Assembly (NCBI RefSeq): GCF_005860765.1
Contig: NZ_VCEI01000025.1
Span: forward strand, 186,001-250,000
Direction: 5' to 3'
Origin: Dyadobacter sediminis
Lineage (GTDB): Bacteria; Bacteroidota; Bacteroidia; Cytophagales; Spirosomataceae
DNA: 64,000 nucleotides
The translations under genes were made by a program, and so were the position numbers. This document shows positions 27,124-37,209 of this stretch, piece after piece; position 1 is the first letter of the stretch, and every line of letters begins with the position of its first letter. Below the pieces are notes generated by a model. It saw only the letters and a program-made list of their open reading frames with translations, was not told the DNA's origin and ran no database searches.

Positions 27124-28895
27124 AAATCTACATCCAGGCCCAGTGCCTGCTTTAATTCCAGTAAATACGGATTCTTTTCAGCCATATAATTGAATTTTTC
27201 AGCCGGCGTGTAAGGTAGTCTGTTTACTTCCTGCGGAGCTACACGCGGGTTTATATCCAGATCAGGCGCATCCAGCCTGCTTTTCAGAAAACCCATCAGA
27301 TCATAACGGGCATTTTGAAGTGCTTCCAGCTGATGCGTATTGTCCAGCGCAATTTCAATCGTTTTTCCATTCAGCGAAAATCCCTTGTTCAACGTGATTT
27401 CTTCGGTCGTTGAATTTCCGGCCTGTTTTCGCTTCTCTGCAAACTGAAACCATGCAGCCTGCAGATTTTCCAGCGTAAGTGCTTCTTTTCTTGCGTTGCT
27501 GACGGGTGTTTCTGCTTGTGGTTTGGCCGCTGTTTCCTTTGCCGGGCCGGAAACCGGAGCGGTCATGCTGAGCGGAACAGTATTCTTCAGCCGGGAAGGC
27601 GCAGATGCAATCTGAGAAGGCTGGGCCGCAATCGGCTGGGCCGCAAATGCTTGGGCCGTACCCGGCTGGGTGTTTCCGTTTGAAGCAATTTCATTGCTTT
27701 TATTTTCAGAATTGACCGGAGTTGCTGTCGTTACAGGCTGTGGCTCAACTTTTTTTTTTGCCGTTTCATCAACGGCTGCCAGCGAATCAAGATGAAGAAT
27801 TCCGGGCAAATTGGCAAGCTTCATCAGGCAAAGCTCAACGTGCAGCCGCTGGTTTTTGGCCGATTTATAATTGATATCGCATTGGCCGGCAATACTGAGC
27901 GCAGACAGCAAAAAACTCATTTCGGACAAAGCGGATTGCTCCACATATTTCCTTTCGGCAGATTCTGAAACCTGTAAAAGCGTAACTGTCGCAGGATCTT
28001 TGCAAACCAGCAGATTCCGGAAATGTTCCAGAAGCCCGACAACAAACAAATGCCCGTCAAAACCTTTTCTCAGGATTTCATCAAAAAGGATCAGCGAACG
28101 CGCAATGCTGCCCGAAGTAAGCGCATCCGTTATTTTGAAATAATAGTCATAATCCAGAATATGCAGATTTTCAAGTACGGCTTCGTAAGTAAGCCGGCTA
28201 TCCGTTGAAAACGTCACATTCAGATCGAACATGGAAAGTGCATCGCGCAAACCGCCATCGGCTTTTTGTCCGATCAGTTCCAATGCTTCTTTTTCCGTTG
28301 CAATGCCTTCTTTCCTTGCAATATCGGCCAGATGATGCACGATGTCTTTGGGCTGAATGCGGTTGAAGTCAAAAATCTGGCAGCGTGATAAAATCGTCGG
28401 CAGGATTTTGTGCTTTTCCGTTGTAGCCAGAATAAAAATGGCGTATCCCGGCGGTTCTTCCAGCGTTTTCAGGAAAGCGTTGAAAGCCGCCTGCGAAAGC
28501 ATGTGAACCTCGTCGATAATATAAATTTTGTATTTTCCGGTCTGCGGCGGATAACGTACCTGATCGATCAGGTTCCGGATATCTTCTACCGAGTTGTTGG
28601 AAGCCGCATCCAGTTCATGGATATTAAAAGATGCGTTGTTCTGGAAACTGATGCAGGATTCGCATTCTCCGCACGCTTCCACATCGTCGCCCAGGTTCTG
28701 GCAGTTGATCGTTTTGGCAAGAATCCGGGCACAGGTTGTTTTGCCAACTCCGCGCGGTCCGCAGAAAAGGAAAGCCTGTGCAAGGTGATTGGTTCTTATT
28801 GCATTTTTTAAAGTAGTCGTAATGTGTGATTGTCCAACCACCGAATCAAAGGTGACTGGGCGGTACTTCCTGGCCGAAACAACAAAATTATCCAT
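27120..28895 (-). CDS. dnaX: DNA polymerase III gamma/tau subunit
   Basis: This 591-residue clamp-loader subunit starts at MDNFVVSARKYRP; a longer frame to 28928 adds 11 residues that are not in the family. It has Walker A GPRGVGKTT, a four-Cys zinc site (CQNLG...CGECESC), Walker B DEVHML and the sensor SRC motif. After about residue 370 comes a low-complexity Pro/Ala/Gln linker and then a tau-like C-terminal domain. It loads the beta clamp and ties the polymerases to DnaB. A poly-Lys/Ala spacer is seen, but I cannot judge whether a programmed frameshift makes gamma. Confidence 0.95.
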   Translation of the reverse strand: MDNFVVSARKYRPVTFDSVVGQSHITTTLKNAIRTNHLAQAFLFCGPRGVGKTTCARILAKTINCQNLGDDVEACGECESCISFQNNASFNIHELDAASNNSVEDIRNLIDQVRYPPQTGKYKIYIIDEVHMLSQAAFNAFLKTLEEPPGYAIFILATTEKHKILPTILSRCQIFDFNRIQPKDIVHHLADIARKEGIATEKEALELIGQKADGGLRDALSMFDLNVTFSTDSRLTYEAVLENLHILDYDYYFKITDALTSGSIARSLILFDEILRKGFDGHLFVVGLLEHFRNLLVCKDPATVTLLQVSESAERKYVEQSALSEMSFLLSALSIAGQCDINYKSAKNQRLHVELCLMKLANLPGILHLDSLAAVDETAKKKVEPQPVTTATPVNSENKSNEIASNGNTQPGTAQAFAAQPIAAQPSQIASAPSRLKNTVPLSMTAPVSGPAKETAAKPQAETPVSNARKEALTLENLQAAWFQFAEKRKQAGNSTTEEITLNKGFSLNGKTIEIALDNTHQLEALQNARYDLMGFLKSRLDAPDLDINPRVAPQEVNRLPYTPAEKFNYMAEKNPYLLELKQALGLDVDF

Positions 28896-28930
28896 GGTGC
28901 AAGTTACTTCCATGCACTGGAATTTCAAAG

Positions 28931-29770
28931 CTACTTTTTCTGCACAAGCGGGTAAACACGGACGTAATCGACTTCCATTTTCTGCGGGAAAATACTGTCG
29001 TCCACGCCTTTCTGTCCGCCCCAGCCGCCTCCGACGGCAATATTCAGAATGAGGTGAAAAGGTTTGTCAAAAGGCCATTCCTGCCATTGGTACGCATTTT
29101 CCTTTGTGAATCTGAAATATTCCTTTCCGTCTGCCAGGATGGAAATGTAGTCCGGCGTCCACTCGCATGCATAAATGTGAAAAGCCCCGGATGCGTTTTC
29201 GATCATGACATTATTGCCTTTATTGGTGCCGATGGAATGATTGAAAGCTTTGGTATGAATGTTGCCGTGAACCCGGTTCTGGTCAAACCCGACGTGTTCC
29301 ATAATGTCGATTTCGCCGTTATCCGGCCAGCCTTTGTTCCCGTAATTATTTTCGCTCGCCAGCATCCAGATCGCAGGCCACGTGCCGCGGCCTTTTGGCA
29401 ATCTGGCTTTTATCTCGAATTTTCCATAAAGAAAGTCGCCTTTGCCTTTTGAAACCAGCCGGGCCGAACTGTAATCCGCCTTTCCGGATTTTTTCTTCAA
29501 TGCCTCAATAACAAGCTGTCCGTTTTCAACTCTTGCATTTTCTGTTTTATCTGTATAATCTTCCAGTTCCTTGTTGCCCCAGCCGTGATCGCCCAGGTTG
29601 TAGCTCCACTTTGCCGGATCGGGTTTTCCTGAGTAGTCAAATTCATCCTGCCAGGAAGGCGTGGTTGCAAATTTATATTGCGGAGCAGCCGGCATACTTT
29701 GCGAGCAACCCGAAAATGCAATGAAAAACACATACAGGAAAGATGCAAAAAAGGGCGCGGTTCTAGGCAT
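28931..29770 (-). CDS. Glycoside hydrolase family 16 lipoprotein (beta-glucanase type)
   Basis: This 279-residue protein has a lipoprotein signal peptide ending FSGC (Cys22) and a GH16 jelly-roll domain. The catalytic signature ExDxxE is present as EIDIME, with Glu153, Asp155 and Glu158. The extra residue between Asp and the second Glu is the laminarinase/beta-1,3-glucanase form. It should cleave beta-1,3 or mixed beta-glucans at the cell surface or in the periplasm. It lies 35 bases upstream of dnaX on the same strand with no SusC/D gene near by, so it is not part of an obvious polysaccharide utilisation locus. Confidence 0.93.
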   Translation of the reverse strand: MPRTAPFFASFLYVFFIAFSGCSQSMPAAPQYKFATTPSWQDEFDYSGKPDPAKWSYNLGDHGWGNKELEDYTDKTENARVENGQLVIEALKKKSGKADYSSARLVSKGKGDFLYGKFEIKARLPKGRGTWPAIWMLASENNYGNKGWPDNGEIDIMEHVGFDQNRVHGNIHTKAFNHSIGTNKGNNVMIENASGAFHIYACEWTPDYISILADGKEYFRFTKENAYQWQEWPFDKPFHLILNIAVGGGWGGQKGVDDSIFPQKMEVDYVRVYPLVQKK

Positions 29771-29851
29771 TTCAGGTCCGGATTAAAATTTAAACACATA
29801 TTATTATCAATATTACCACTTTCTGCGGATTTTCGAAATCGTAACAAGTGC

Positions 29852-29877
29852 TTGACTGCTTAATTCCGTTAATTTTG
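29852..29877 (+). promoter_or_regulatory. Promoter of the GSCFA gene
   Basis: TTG at 29852-29854 and TAATTTTG at 29870-29877 match the -33 and -7 boxes of Bacteroidota promoters with suitable spacing (18 bases between box starts). The start codon is 26 bases further on. Confidence 0.65.
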
Positions 29878-29903
29878 TATTACCCATTTTTTTAATGAAT
29901 TGA

Positions 29904-30908
29904 ATGAAGCAGATTAAATTAAGTACCGAAGTCAGCATAATTCCCTCCGAATGGAAGATCAGTCATAATTCAAAAGTACTTACCATAGGCTCCTGTTTTG
30001 CGGATGTACTTGGCAGGCAGCTAAGCAATTATAAATTTCCCGTTCTCAATAATCCGCTCGGGAACATATTCAACCCGCTGGCGATCACACGCATACTCGA
30101 CAGTGCGCTGGACGGAAAACTGCCGAATCCGGCTTTGTATATCCAGGATTCCGATCACATCTGGTTTCATCATGATTTCCATTCGTCGCAATGGAGCCAT
30201 GACCGGAAAGATCTGGAAATGAAACTGATAGGAAAGCTGAACACCGTCAGGGAATTTCTGAAAAGTTCGGATATCCTGGTCATTACGCTGGGAACAGCTT
30301 ATGCTTACAGGCACCGCCAGTCGAACATGATCGTAGGCAATTGTCATAAGATGCCGGGCGATAGTTTTGTGAAGGAACTTCTGCATCCTGATCAGGTGAA
30401 TATGGCGCTGGAACAGCTTATTCTCAAACTGCAGCCTTTTCAGAGGAACCTCCGGATTGTTCTTACCGTAAGCCCGGTTCGTCATACGCGGGATACCTTG
30501 CCGCTGAATCAGGTCAGCAAATCCACTCTAAGGCTCGTTTGTCACAGGTTATCGGAAAAGTTCAAACAGGTCGAATACTTTCCTTCCTACGAAATCATGA
30601 TTGACGAACTGCGCGATTACCGGTTTTATGAAGAAGATCTTATCCATCCGAACCGAACTGCAGAGGATATCATCCTGAATGCTTTTGCACGCGCTTTTAT
30701 TGATACCGGCTCACTTGCTTTCATGAAGGAGTGGGATGCCATCCGCCAGATGATGCTGCACCGGCCCATGCACGGTCCGACAAAAAGCCAGCTGCGCCTG
30801 CTGCAATCCATTCATGCCAAACTGCGGGCTATTTCGGAAAATACAGACGTTTCCTCTGAACTGCGTGAAATTGAGAAGAGAATTCAGGAATTTTCGGACC
30901 TGCAATAA
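29904..30908 (+). CDS. GSCFA domain protein
   Basis: This 334-residue protein carries the family-naming motif GSCFADVLGRQL near residue 32. Other conserved segments are ITLGTAYAYRH and VSPVRHTRD. GSCFA proteins are SGNH-like esterases or hydrolases. The Ser in GSCFA, with the Asp and His in DLIHPN (near residue 250), could form the active site. The substrate is unknown. No signal peptide is seen. It has its own promoter at 29852 and is followed, 114 bases on, by mrp. Confidence 0.88.
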   Translation: MKQIKLSTEVSIIPSEWKISHNSKVLTIGSCFADVLGRQLSNYKFPVLNNPLGNIFNPLAITRILDSALDGKLPNPALYIQDSDHIWFHHDFHSSQWSHDRKDLEMKLIGKLNTVREFLKSSDILVITLGTAYAYRHRQSNMIVGNCHKMPGDSFVKELLHPDQVNMALEQLILKLQPFQRNLRIVLTVSPVRHTRDTLPLNQVSKSTLRLVCHRLSEKFKQVEYFPSYEIMIDELRDYRFYEEDLIHPNRTAEDIILNAFARAFIDTGSLAFMKEWDAIRQMMLHRPMHGPTKSQLRLLQSIHAKLRAISENTDVSSELREIEKRIQEFSDLQ

Positions 30909-31022
30909 ACTCATTGAGGATATTTGGTGTTGAAAACATATAACAGTTCAAGGTATTTTTAAGTAAGGCAATCGGGATTAAGGCATGGCCGCAAATCATT
31001 TAAATTGCCCAAATCCGCTACA

Positions 31023-32129
31023 ATGGGAGAATTTACAATCAATAAGGAAAAAGTACTGCAGGCCCTGAGCACTGTGGAAGAACCCGATCTGAAAAGGGAT
31101 CTGGTGACACTCGGTATGATTCAGGATATTGAAATAGGAATAAATCAGGTCAGTTTTACAGTTGTGCTTACAACGCCGGCCTGTCCCCTGAAAGAATTGA
31201 TCAGAAGAAATTGTGAAGCCGCCATTCATGAACATCTGAGCCCGGATGTGGAAGTGAACATCAAGCTGATCGCCAATGTGACGTCAACGCGGGACGCCGG
31301 CCCGATGATTCCGGGCGTGAAAAACGTAATTGCCATTTCGTCCGGAAAAGGCGGAGTCGGCAAATCGACCGTAACGGCAAATCTGGCCATGGCATTGCAC
31401 CGTTCAGGCGCCAAAGTAGGGATTATTGATGCGGATATTTCAGGACCTTCGATACCCGTTATGTTCGGTGCGGAAAACATGCAGCCGACCATTACACCGA
31501 AAGACGGCAAAAACTACATTAACCCGATTCGACAGTACGGAATCAAGATGATTTCCATTGGCTTTCTTACGCCGCCGGACAGCGCAATCGTATGGCGTGG
31601 TCCGATGGCAAGCCAGGCCTTGAAGCAGTTTTTCGGAGATACGGACTGGGGTGAACTGGATTATCTGTTGATTGACCTTCCGCCCGGAACCAGCGATATT
31701 CATCTTACGCTGGTGCAAACGGTGCCCGTAACCGGCGCAGTGATCGTGACAACGCCTCAAAAAGTTGCGCTTGCCGATGCGTCCAAAGGAATGGCGATGT
31801 TCAGGCAACCGCAAATCAATGTTCCGATTCTGGGTGTCGTGGAAAATATGTCATGGTTTACTCCGGAGGAATTGCCGGAACATCAGTATTTTATTTTCGG
31901 CAAAGGCGGCGGCCAGTCACTGGCGGACAAATTTGACGTTCCTTTACTGGGCCAGATACCTTTGGTTCAGGGAATACGCGAATCCGGGGATGAAGGCCGC
32001 CCGGCCGTTATGGACGTAAATCCGATTGTCAATGACGCTTTCCGGGACGCAGCCGAATCGCTTGCGCAGCAGGTAGCCATCCGAAATGCTTCCAGGGAAA
32101 AAACCCGGCCGGTAGAAATTCAGGTTTGA
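31023..32129 (+). CDS. Mrp/NBP35-type iron-sulfur carrier ATPase
   Basis: This 368-residue protein has an N-terminal MIP18/DUF59 domain (about 1-85, with TTPACPLKELI) and a C-terminal deviant Walker P-loop ATPase (GKGGVGKST near residue 107). This is the ApbC/Mrp family that transfers Fe-S clusters to apoproteins. The frame opens with a TTG at 31005, but the ATG at 31023 fits the family start and is used. A NifU-type scaffold gene follows 66 bases later on the same strand, which supports an Fe-S role. Confidence 0.92.
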   Translation: MGEFTINKEKVLQALSTVEEPDLKRDLVTLGMIQDIEIGINQVSFTVVLTTPACPLKELIRRNCEAAIHEHLSPDVEVNIKLIANVTSTRDAGPMIPGVKNVIAISSGKGGVGKSTVTANLAMALHRSGAKVGIIDADISGPSIPVMFGAENMQPTITPKDGKNYINPIRQYGIKMISIGFLTPPDSAIVWRGPMASQALKQFFGDTDWGELDYLLIDLPPGTSDIHLTLVQTVPVTGAVIVTTPQKVALADASKGMAMFRQPQINVPILGVVENMSWFTPEELPEHQYFIFGKGGGQSLADKFDVPLLGQIPLVQGIRESGDEGRPAVMDVNPIVNDAFRDAAESLAQQVAIRNASREKTRPVEIQV

Positions 32130-32195
32130 TATAACTGGCAAAAGATTTGATTTTTTGAACATAATCTTGCATCTTAGCGAACATACTTTTTTATA

Positions 32196-32453
32196 ATGGA
32201 TTCAAAAGAAAAAACAATAGAACTTATCGAGCAGGCACTCGATTCGGTACGTCCTTACTTGCATGCAGATGGCGGAGATGTCAAATTCATTGAACTGACT
32301 GATGATCTGACTGTGAAGCTGGAACTGCAGGGATCTTGCCAAAGCTGCCCAATGAGTGCAATGACTTTCCGCGCCGGTCTTGAAGAATCGATCCGCAAGG
32401 CAGTTCCTCATGTCAACCGCGTCGTGTCGGTCAATGTACCCGCTCTTGCCTGA
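32196..32453 (+). CDS. NifU C-terminal domain Fe-S scaffold
   Basis: This 85-residue protein is a free-standing NifU C-terminal (Nfu) domain. The motif VRPYLHADGGDVKFIE and the cluster-binding CxxC in GSCQSCPMS are both present. It should assemble or hold a 4Fe-4S cluster as a dimer. It follows mrp and ends in a terminator at 32483-32514, so the two form a small Fe-S pair. Confidence 0.93.
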   Translation: MDSKEKTIELIEQALDSVRPYLHADGGDVKFIELTDDLTVKLELQGSCQSCPMSAMTFRAGLEESIRKAVPHVNRVVSVNVPALA

Positions 32454-32482
32454 TTCAGCATCGTATCATACCAATTTCAATC

Positions 32483-32514
32483 AAAGCAGTTTTCTTCCCG
32501 GAAACTGCTTTTTT
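32483..32514 (+). terminator. Rho-independent terminator after the NifU-type gene
   Basis: A 10-bp perfect stem AAAGCAGTTT / AAACTGCTTT with a 9-base loop runs into a T-tract. Confidence 0.85.
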
Positions 32515-32611
32515 GTTTAAAAACGGGCCGTACTTTTTACAGAAATTGATTCCTCCCGTTTAGTGCCTTATATTGCGGGTAAGATTGGAATGCATTAATC
32601 AGGATTAAAAC

Positions 32612-34330
32612 ATGCGTATCGGGATTTTTTTTGGTGGCCCTTCCCGTGAAAGGGAGATTTCATTTGCAGGCGGAAAAACAGCTTTTGAGTATTTGGACAA
32701 GTCACTTTTTGAGCCCGTCCCCATTTTCGTTGACAGCTTCGGCCGGTTTGTCAGGATTCAGGAAGATTTAATGTATGCCAGTGAAATAAGGGATTTTTAT
32801 CCTGCAAAAAACCATTTTCAGGATGGTTTCAGGACCTATATTGAATCTTTTCCCACGCTGGAAAATGAGCCTCTGCCGCCTGAAACCGGCGTTCTGATTT
32901 CACCTTCGGAATTTAAACAGCATTTTGACTTTGCTTTTTTGGCCATGCATGGCCCGGATTGTGAAGATGGTGCCATTCAGGGTTTGCTGGAATGGTATAA
33001 AATTCCGTATAGCGGTCCGGGATTAATGGGCTCGGCCGTCGGAATTGATAAAATACTTCAGAATGAAATGATTGCGCTTGTTAACGCGCAGCAGAAAAAA
33101 AGCTGGACGCTTCGCTTCGATCAGTGGGTTCCGAACGAATATGCCCTTCTTTTTCAGGTATTGAAAAAGCATCTCGGTCTGCCGCTTGTCATCAAGGCTC
33201 CGCATCAGGGTTCGTCCATCGGCGTTGCCATTGTAAAGGAAGATTCGCTGGAAGAATTCGTATATGCAGTCAATCAATGCTTTTTTCAGGTGGAGCTGGA
33301 AAGCACAACCTGGAATGCAATGGACCCTGCGCAGAAACAGGCATGGGGGCAAAAAATGGCAAATCTGGACGAAGGAATCGGTTTTCCGGTTCTGTTCCAT
33401 GGTCAAACTGTTTTTCATCCGGCTGCGCTCATCGCTGAACTGGATACTTACTTTTTACAGGATGAGGCAACGGCTTTTATCAGCAGTGCCAATGCCGAAG
33501 ATCAGGTGCTTGTTGAAGAATTTATCGAAGGTCAGGAGTTTTCATGCGGCTGCATTCAGTTTGACAACGGAAAACCTTTGGCATTGCCGCCAAGTGAGGT
33601 CATCAAAATGGTCAGGGTTTTTGATTTTAATGCCAAATACAAGCCCGGAGCAAGCCGCAAGCGCATTCCGGTGGACACAACACTTGAAATAAACCAGGAA
33701 ATCCAGCGGGTCATTGCCGATGTTTTCCAGCAACTCGGCATCAACGTATGTGTACGGATTGACGGTTTTCTGACGCCGGAAGGAACCATCGTGCTGCATG
33801 ATCCGAATACGATCCCGGGTATGTCGCCGACTTCGTTCATTTTCAAGCAAATGGCTGAAATCGGCCTGAATGTAACGCAGGCACTCACTTACCTGATCCG
33901 GCAATCGCTGCGTGAAAGAATTCGTTCGGGCAAGCATACATGGCAGCTGCGCAGTCTGCTTGCTTCACTGGATGAAAAAATCAGGCAGCATAATTCCGTT
34001 TTAAAACCAAAAGAACTGATCGTTTTTGAATCTACGGATGAGCAATATGCGGCTGCCCGGCTGAAATACGGCAGCATGCATGCAGCAGGCAAGTCGGTAC
34101 CGGTTCCGGTTCTGCATGCAAAGGACGGCAAATATTACAAGCTGACCAATCCGCTGATGTTTAAGGAATTTGTAGCTGATATAGAAGATTTATTACATGC
34201 AGAACGACATGCGTTACTGACTGAAACTTCCCGGAAAGCGGCTGAGATTACGTCTTTTTACGGAGGAAATCCGGATTTCGGAATCAGCGTATATACAAGT
34301 CTGACAGAACTGGAAGGTTCGGTTTTGTAA
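32612..34330 (+). CDS. D-alanine--D-alanine ligase-like ATP-grasp enzyme (enlarged)
   Basis: This 572-residue protein is far longer than Ddl (about 310-360). The Ddl motifs are clear: GGPSREREIS at the N-terminus, MHGPDCEDGAIQGLLE, and APHQGSSIGVA. An insertion of about 100 residues (near residues 230-300) interrupts the ATP-grasp fold, and about 110 extra residues follow it. The metal-binding signature that reads ExNxxPG in Ddl is HDPNTIPGMSPTSF here, so the leading Glu is replaced. It probably ligates a carboxylate to an amine with ATP, but not necessarily D-Ala. No mur or other cell-wall gene is adjacent. Proteins of this long type occur in Bacteroidota. Confidence 0.85.
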   Translation: MRIGIFFGGPSREREISFAGGKTAFEYLDKSLFEPVPIFVDSFGRFVRIQEDLMYASEIRDFYPAKNHFQDGFRTYIESFPTLENEPLPPETGVLISPSEFKQHFDFAFLAMHGPDCEDGAIQGLLEWYKIPYSGPGLMGSAVGIDKILQNEMIALVNAQQKKSWTLRFDQWVPNEYALLFQVLKKHLGLPLVIKAPHQGSSIGVAIVKEDSLEEFVYAVNQCFFQVELESTTWNAMDPAQKQAWGQKMANLDEGIGFPVLFHGQTVFHPAALIAELDTYFLQDEATAFISSANAEDQVLVEEFIEGQEFSCGCIQFDNGKPLALPPSEVIKMVRVFDFNAKYKPGASRKRIPVDTTLEINQEIQRVIADVFQQLGINVCVRIDGFLTPEGTIVLHDPNTIPGMSPTSFIFKQMAEIGLNVTQALTYLIRQSLRERIRSGKHTWQLRSLLASLDEKIRQHNSVLKPKELIVFESTDEQYAAARLKYGSMHAAGKSVPVPVLHAKDGKYYKLTNPLMFKEFVADIEDLLHAERHALLTETSRKAAEITSFYGGNPDFGISVYTSLTELEGSVL

Positions 34331-34470
34331 CCTTGTTTTGAATCTGGTTAGTTTTTTTTATTGTATCTGATTGTTATGATTTCTATCAGATTATATAGTT
34401 TTTGGAAACCTGCATCTTAATTTTTGTAGATTTACAATGAATTTCATTCCTTTCAGAAAATAAAAATATA

Positions 34471-37161
34471 ATGGCACACGGCGCTGAAAAAGTTAGATTA
34501 AGCCTTCAGAAAGAAAATACGGGATGGAAAAAGTGGGGCCCTTATTTGTCCGAACGTCAATGGGGAACGGTCAGAGAAGATTATAGCGGAAATGGCGATG
34601 CATGGAACTACATAACCCATGAAATGGCACTTTCCAAAGCCTATCGCTGGGGTGAAGACGGAATCGGAGGTTTTTCTGACAATAAACAGCATATATGTCT
34701 GTCGTTCGCATTCTGGAATCACAAGGATAAACTGATCAAGGAAAGAATATTCGGTCTTACAAACCGGGAATCCAATCATGGCGAGGATGTAAAGGAAATG
34801 TATTATTATCTGGATAGTACGCCTACGCATTCCTATACGAAGATGTTGTACAAATATCCTCAGCAGCCTTTCCCGTACGAAAAGATCCGTCAGGAAAATG
34901 CCCGCAGAGGCAAACAGGATCCGGAATACGAAATCATGGATACCGGAGTGTTTGAAAATGACGAGTACTTTGACATTTTCATCGAGCATGCGAAAGCGGA
35001 TGAAGAAGATATTCTGATGAAAGTCACCGTTTTCAACAGGGGTCCGAAAGATGCTCCGATAACCGTTCTGCCTACGATCCTGTTTCGCAATACGTGGTCC
35101 TGGGGTTACGAGGCTTTCAATTACAAGCCGATCATGAACGGCATTTCAAACCGTCTGATCGAAGTGACGCACCGGAAACATGGCAAGTATAATCTGTATC
35201 TGGATAATGCGGATGAGCTGCTGTTCTGTGAAAACGAGACCAATTTTAAAAAGCTTTACGGAACTTCCAATAATACTTCTTACCCGAAAGACGGGATCAA
35301 CGACCATGTTGTAAGCGGAGGAAAGTCAGGAACGATCAATCCGAACAGCATCGGTACCAAGGCATCTGCACGATTTACGAAAACCATAAAAGCCGGCGAA
35401 AGCGCCACCTTCAAGCTGCGATTTGTGAATCATACCATTTCGGAGCCGTTCGGAGGTTTTGAAGATCTTTTCAGCAAAAGAATCCGGGAAGCGGACGAAT
35501 TTTATGACGACCTGCAGAAAGAAGTTTCCGATCCTGACCTTAAATCCATTCAGCGCCAGTCGTATGCGGGCATGTTATGGAGCAAACAGTTTTATTACTA
35601 CAACGTTTATGAATGGCTGAAAGGCGACCCCGCGCAGCCCGGACCCAATCAGGGGCGAAAATGGGGGCGGAATTCGGGATGGAAACATCTGTATGCCGCC
35701 AATATCATTTCGATGCCGGATAAATGGGAATATCCGTGGTTTGCGGCGTGGGACCTTGCATTTCACTGTGTTCCGCTGGCGCGCGTGGATGCAGGTTTTG
35801 CAAAAAGGCAGCTTGAAATTCTGCTGCGCGAATATTACATGCACCCGAACGGGCAGATTCCTGCCTACGAATGGAATTTCTCGGACGTCAACCCGCCTGT
35901 ACACGGCTGGGCGACATGGAAAGTATACGAAATTGATCAGGAACAGAATAACGGCGTAGGCGACATCGAGTTTCTGGAAAAAATATTCCACAAGTTGCTT
36001 CTGAACTTTACGTGGTGGGTAAATCAGAAAGATGATACCGGAAACAATATTTTCAGCGGCGGATTTCTAGGTCTGGACAATATCGGTGTTTTTGACCGGT
36101 CCACGCCGATGCCGTTCGGTGGAAAGCTGCAACAGGCGGATGCAACAGGCTGGATGGCCATGTACACGCTGAATATGCTGCGGATTTCGGTTGAAGTGTC
36201 GCTGGTCCATCCGGTTTATCAGGATATGGCTTCCAAGTTCTTTGAGCATTTTCTGCACATTGCAGGTGCCATGGAATCGATCGGCGGCAAGAATTCCTCG
36301 ATCAGCCTTTGGGATGAGGAAGACCAGTTTTATTACGATGTTATCCATATTCCGAACGGACAAAGCATTCTGCTGAAAGTGCGTTCCATTGTCGGGCTTA
36401 TTCCGTTGTTTGCCGTTGAAATTCTTGATCCGCAAAATCTCGACAAACTGCCTGTTTTCAAACGGCGCGTGGAATGGGTACTTGCCAACCGGCCGGACCT
36501 TGCACGTCTGATTTCAAGATGGTTTGAATCCGGAAAAGGAGAAAACCGCCTGCTTTCGATCCTGCGCGGACACCGTATGAAAATGATTATGAAACGCATG
36601 CTGGATGAAAGCGAGTTTTTGTCCGATTTCGGCGTGCGGGCGTTGTCCAAGTACCATGAAGCAAATCCTTACAAGTTTTATATAAACGGAGAAGTTCTTC
36701 AGGTTGATTATACGCCTGCGGAGGCGCTTACGGATATCATGGGAGGAAATTCGAACTGGCGCGGGCCCATCTGGTTTCCGCTGAATTACCTTGTATTTGA
36801 TTCGTTGATGAAATTTCATGCGTATTATGGCGAAGATTTCCTGATCGAATATCCGACCAATTCGGGCAACCTGACAACGATTAAAGATGCTGCCGTTGGA
36901 ATAGCCTGCCGCCTTATTGATATATTCAAAAAGGACACTGAAGGTAACCGCGCTGTATACGGCCACGATGAGAAAATGCAAAAAGATCCGCATTTTAATG
37001 AACACGTTTTATTTTATGAATATTTTCATGGCGATAACGGGCGCGGATGCGGTGCAAGTCACCAGACAGGCTGGACAGGGCTGGTGGCTGAGCTGATCCA
37101 TAAAACAGCTCATGAACAGGTAAAACAACTTGAAAAAGAGGAACTGGAAATAAGTAAATAA
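34471..37161 (+). CDS. GH63-like alpha-glucosidase/glycerate hydrolase
   Basis: This 896-residue protein has no signal peptide and is probably cytosolic. The GH63 (MGH1-like) alpha/alpha barrel takes up its second half, with PWFAAWDLAFHC near residue 425 and GNSNWRGPIWFPLNYL near residue 765 as family signatures. The N-terminal half is a beta-sandwich (residues 1-340). GH63 relatives hydrolyse alpha-glucosides such as glucosylglycerate, mannosylglycerate or trimmed oligosaccharides; the exact substrate cannot be told. A phosphohexomutase follows 48 bases later on the same strand, which suggests that the released sugar feeds sugar-phosphate metabolism. Confidence 0.85.
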   Translation: MAHGAEKVRLSLQKENTGWKKWGPYLSERQWGTVREDYSGNGDAWNYITHEMALSKAYRWGEDGIGGFSDNKQHICLSFAFWNHKDKLIKERIFGLTNRESNHGEDVKEMYYYLDSTPTHSYTKMLYKYPQQPFPYEKIRQENARRGKQDPEYEIMDTGVFENDEYFDIFIEHAKADEEDILMKVTVFNRGPKDAPITVLPTILFRNTWSWGYEAFNYKPIMNGISNRLIEVTHRKHGKYNLYLDNADELLFCENETNFKKLYGTSNNTSYPKDGINDHVVSGGKSGTINPNSIGTKASARFTKTIKAGESATFKLRFVNHTISEPFGGFEDLFSKRIREADEFYDDLQKEVSDPDLKSIQRQSYAGMLWSKQFYYYNVYEWLKGDPAQPGPNQGRKWGRNSGWKHLYAANIISMPDKWEYPWFAAWDLAFHCVPLARVDAGFAKRQLEILLREYYMHPNGQIPAYEWNFSDVNPPVHGWATWKVYEIDQEQNNGVGDIEFLEKIFHKLLLNFTWWVNQKDDTGNNIFSGGFLGLDNIGVFDRSTPMPFGGKLQQADATGWMAMYTLNMLRISVEVSLVHPVYQDMASKFFEHFLHIAGAMESIGGKNSSISLWDEEDQFYYDVIHIPNGQSILLKVRSIVGLIPLFAVEILDPQNLDKLPVFKRRVEWVLANRPDLARLISRWFESGKGENRLLSILRGHRMKMIMKRMLDESEFLSDFGVRALSKYHEANPYKFYINGEVLQVDYTPAEALTDIMGGNSNWRGPIWFPLNYLVFDSLMKFHAYYGEDFLIEYPTNSGNLTTIKDAAVGIACRLIDIFKKDTEGNRAVYGHDEKMQKDPHFNEHVLFYEYFHGDNGRGCGASHQTGWTGLVAELIHKTAHEQVKQLEKEELEISK

Positions 37162-37209
37162 TTCCGGTATATATATTTACACTATAAATCAATTCTACTA
37201 AGCTTTATT

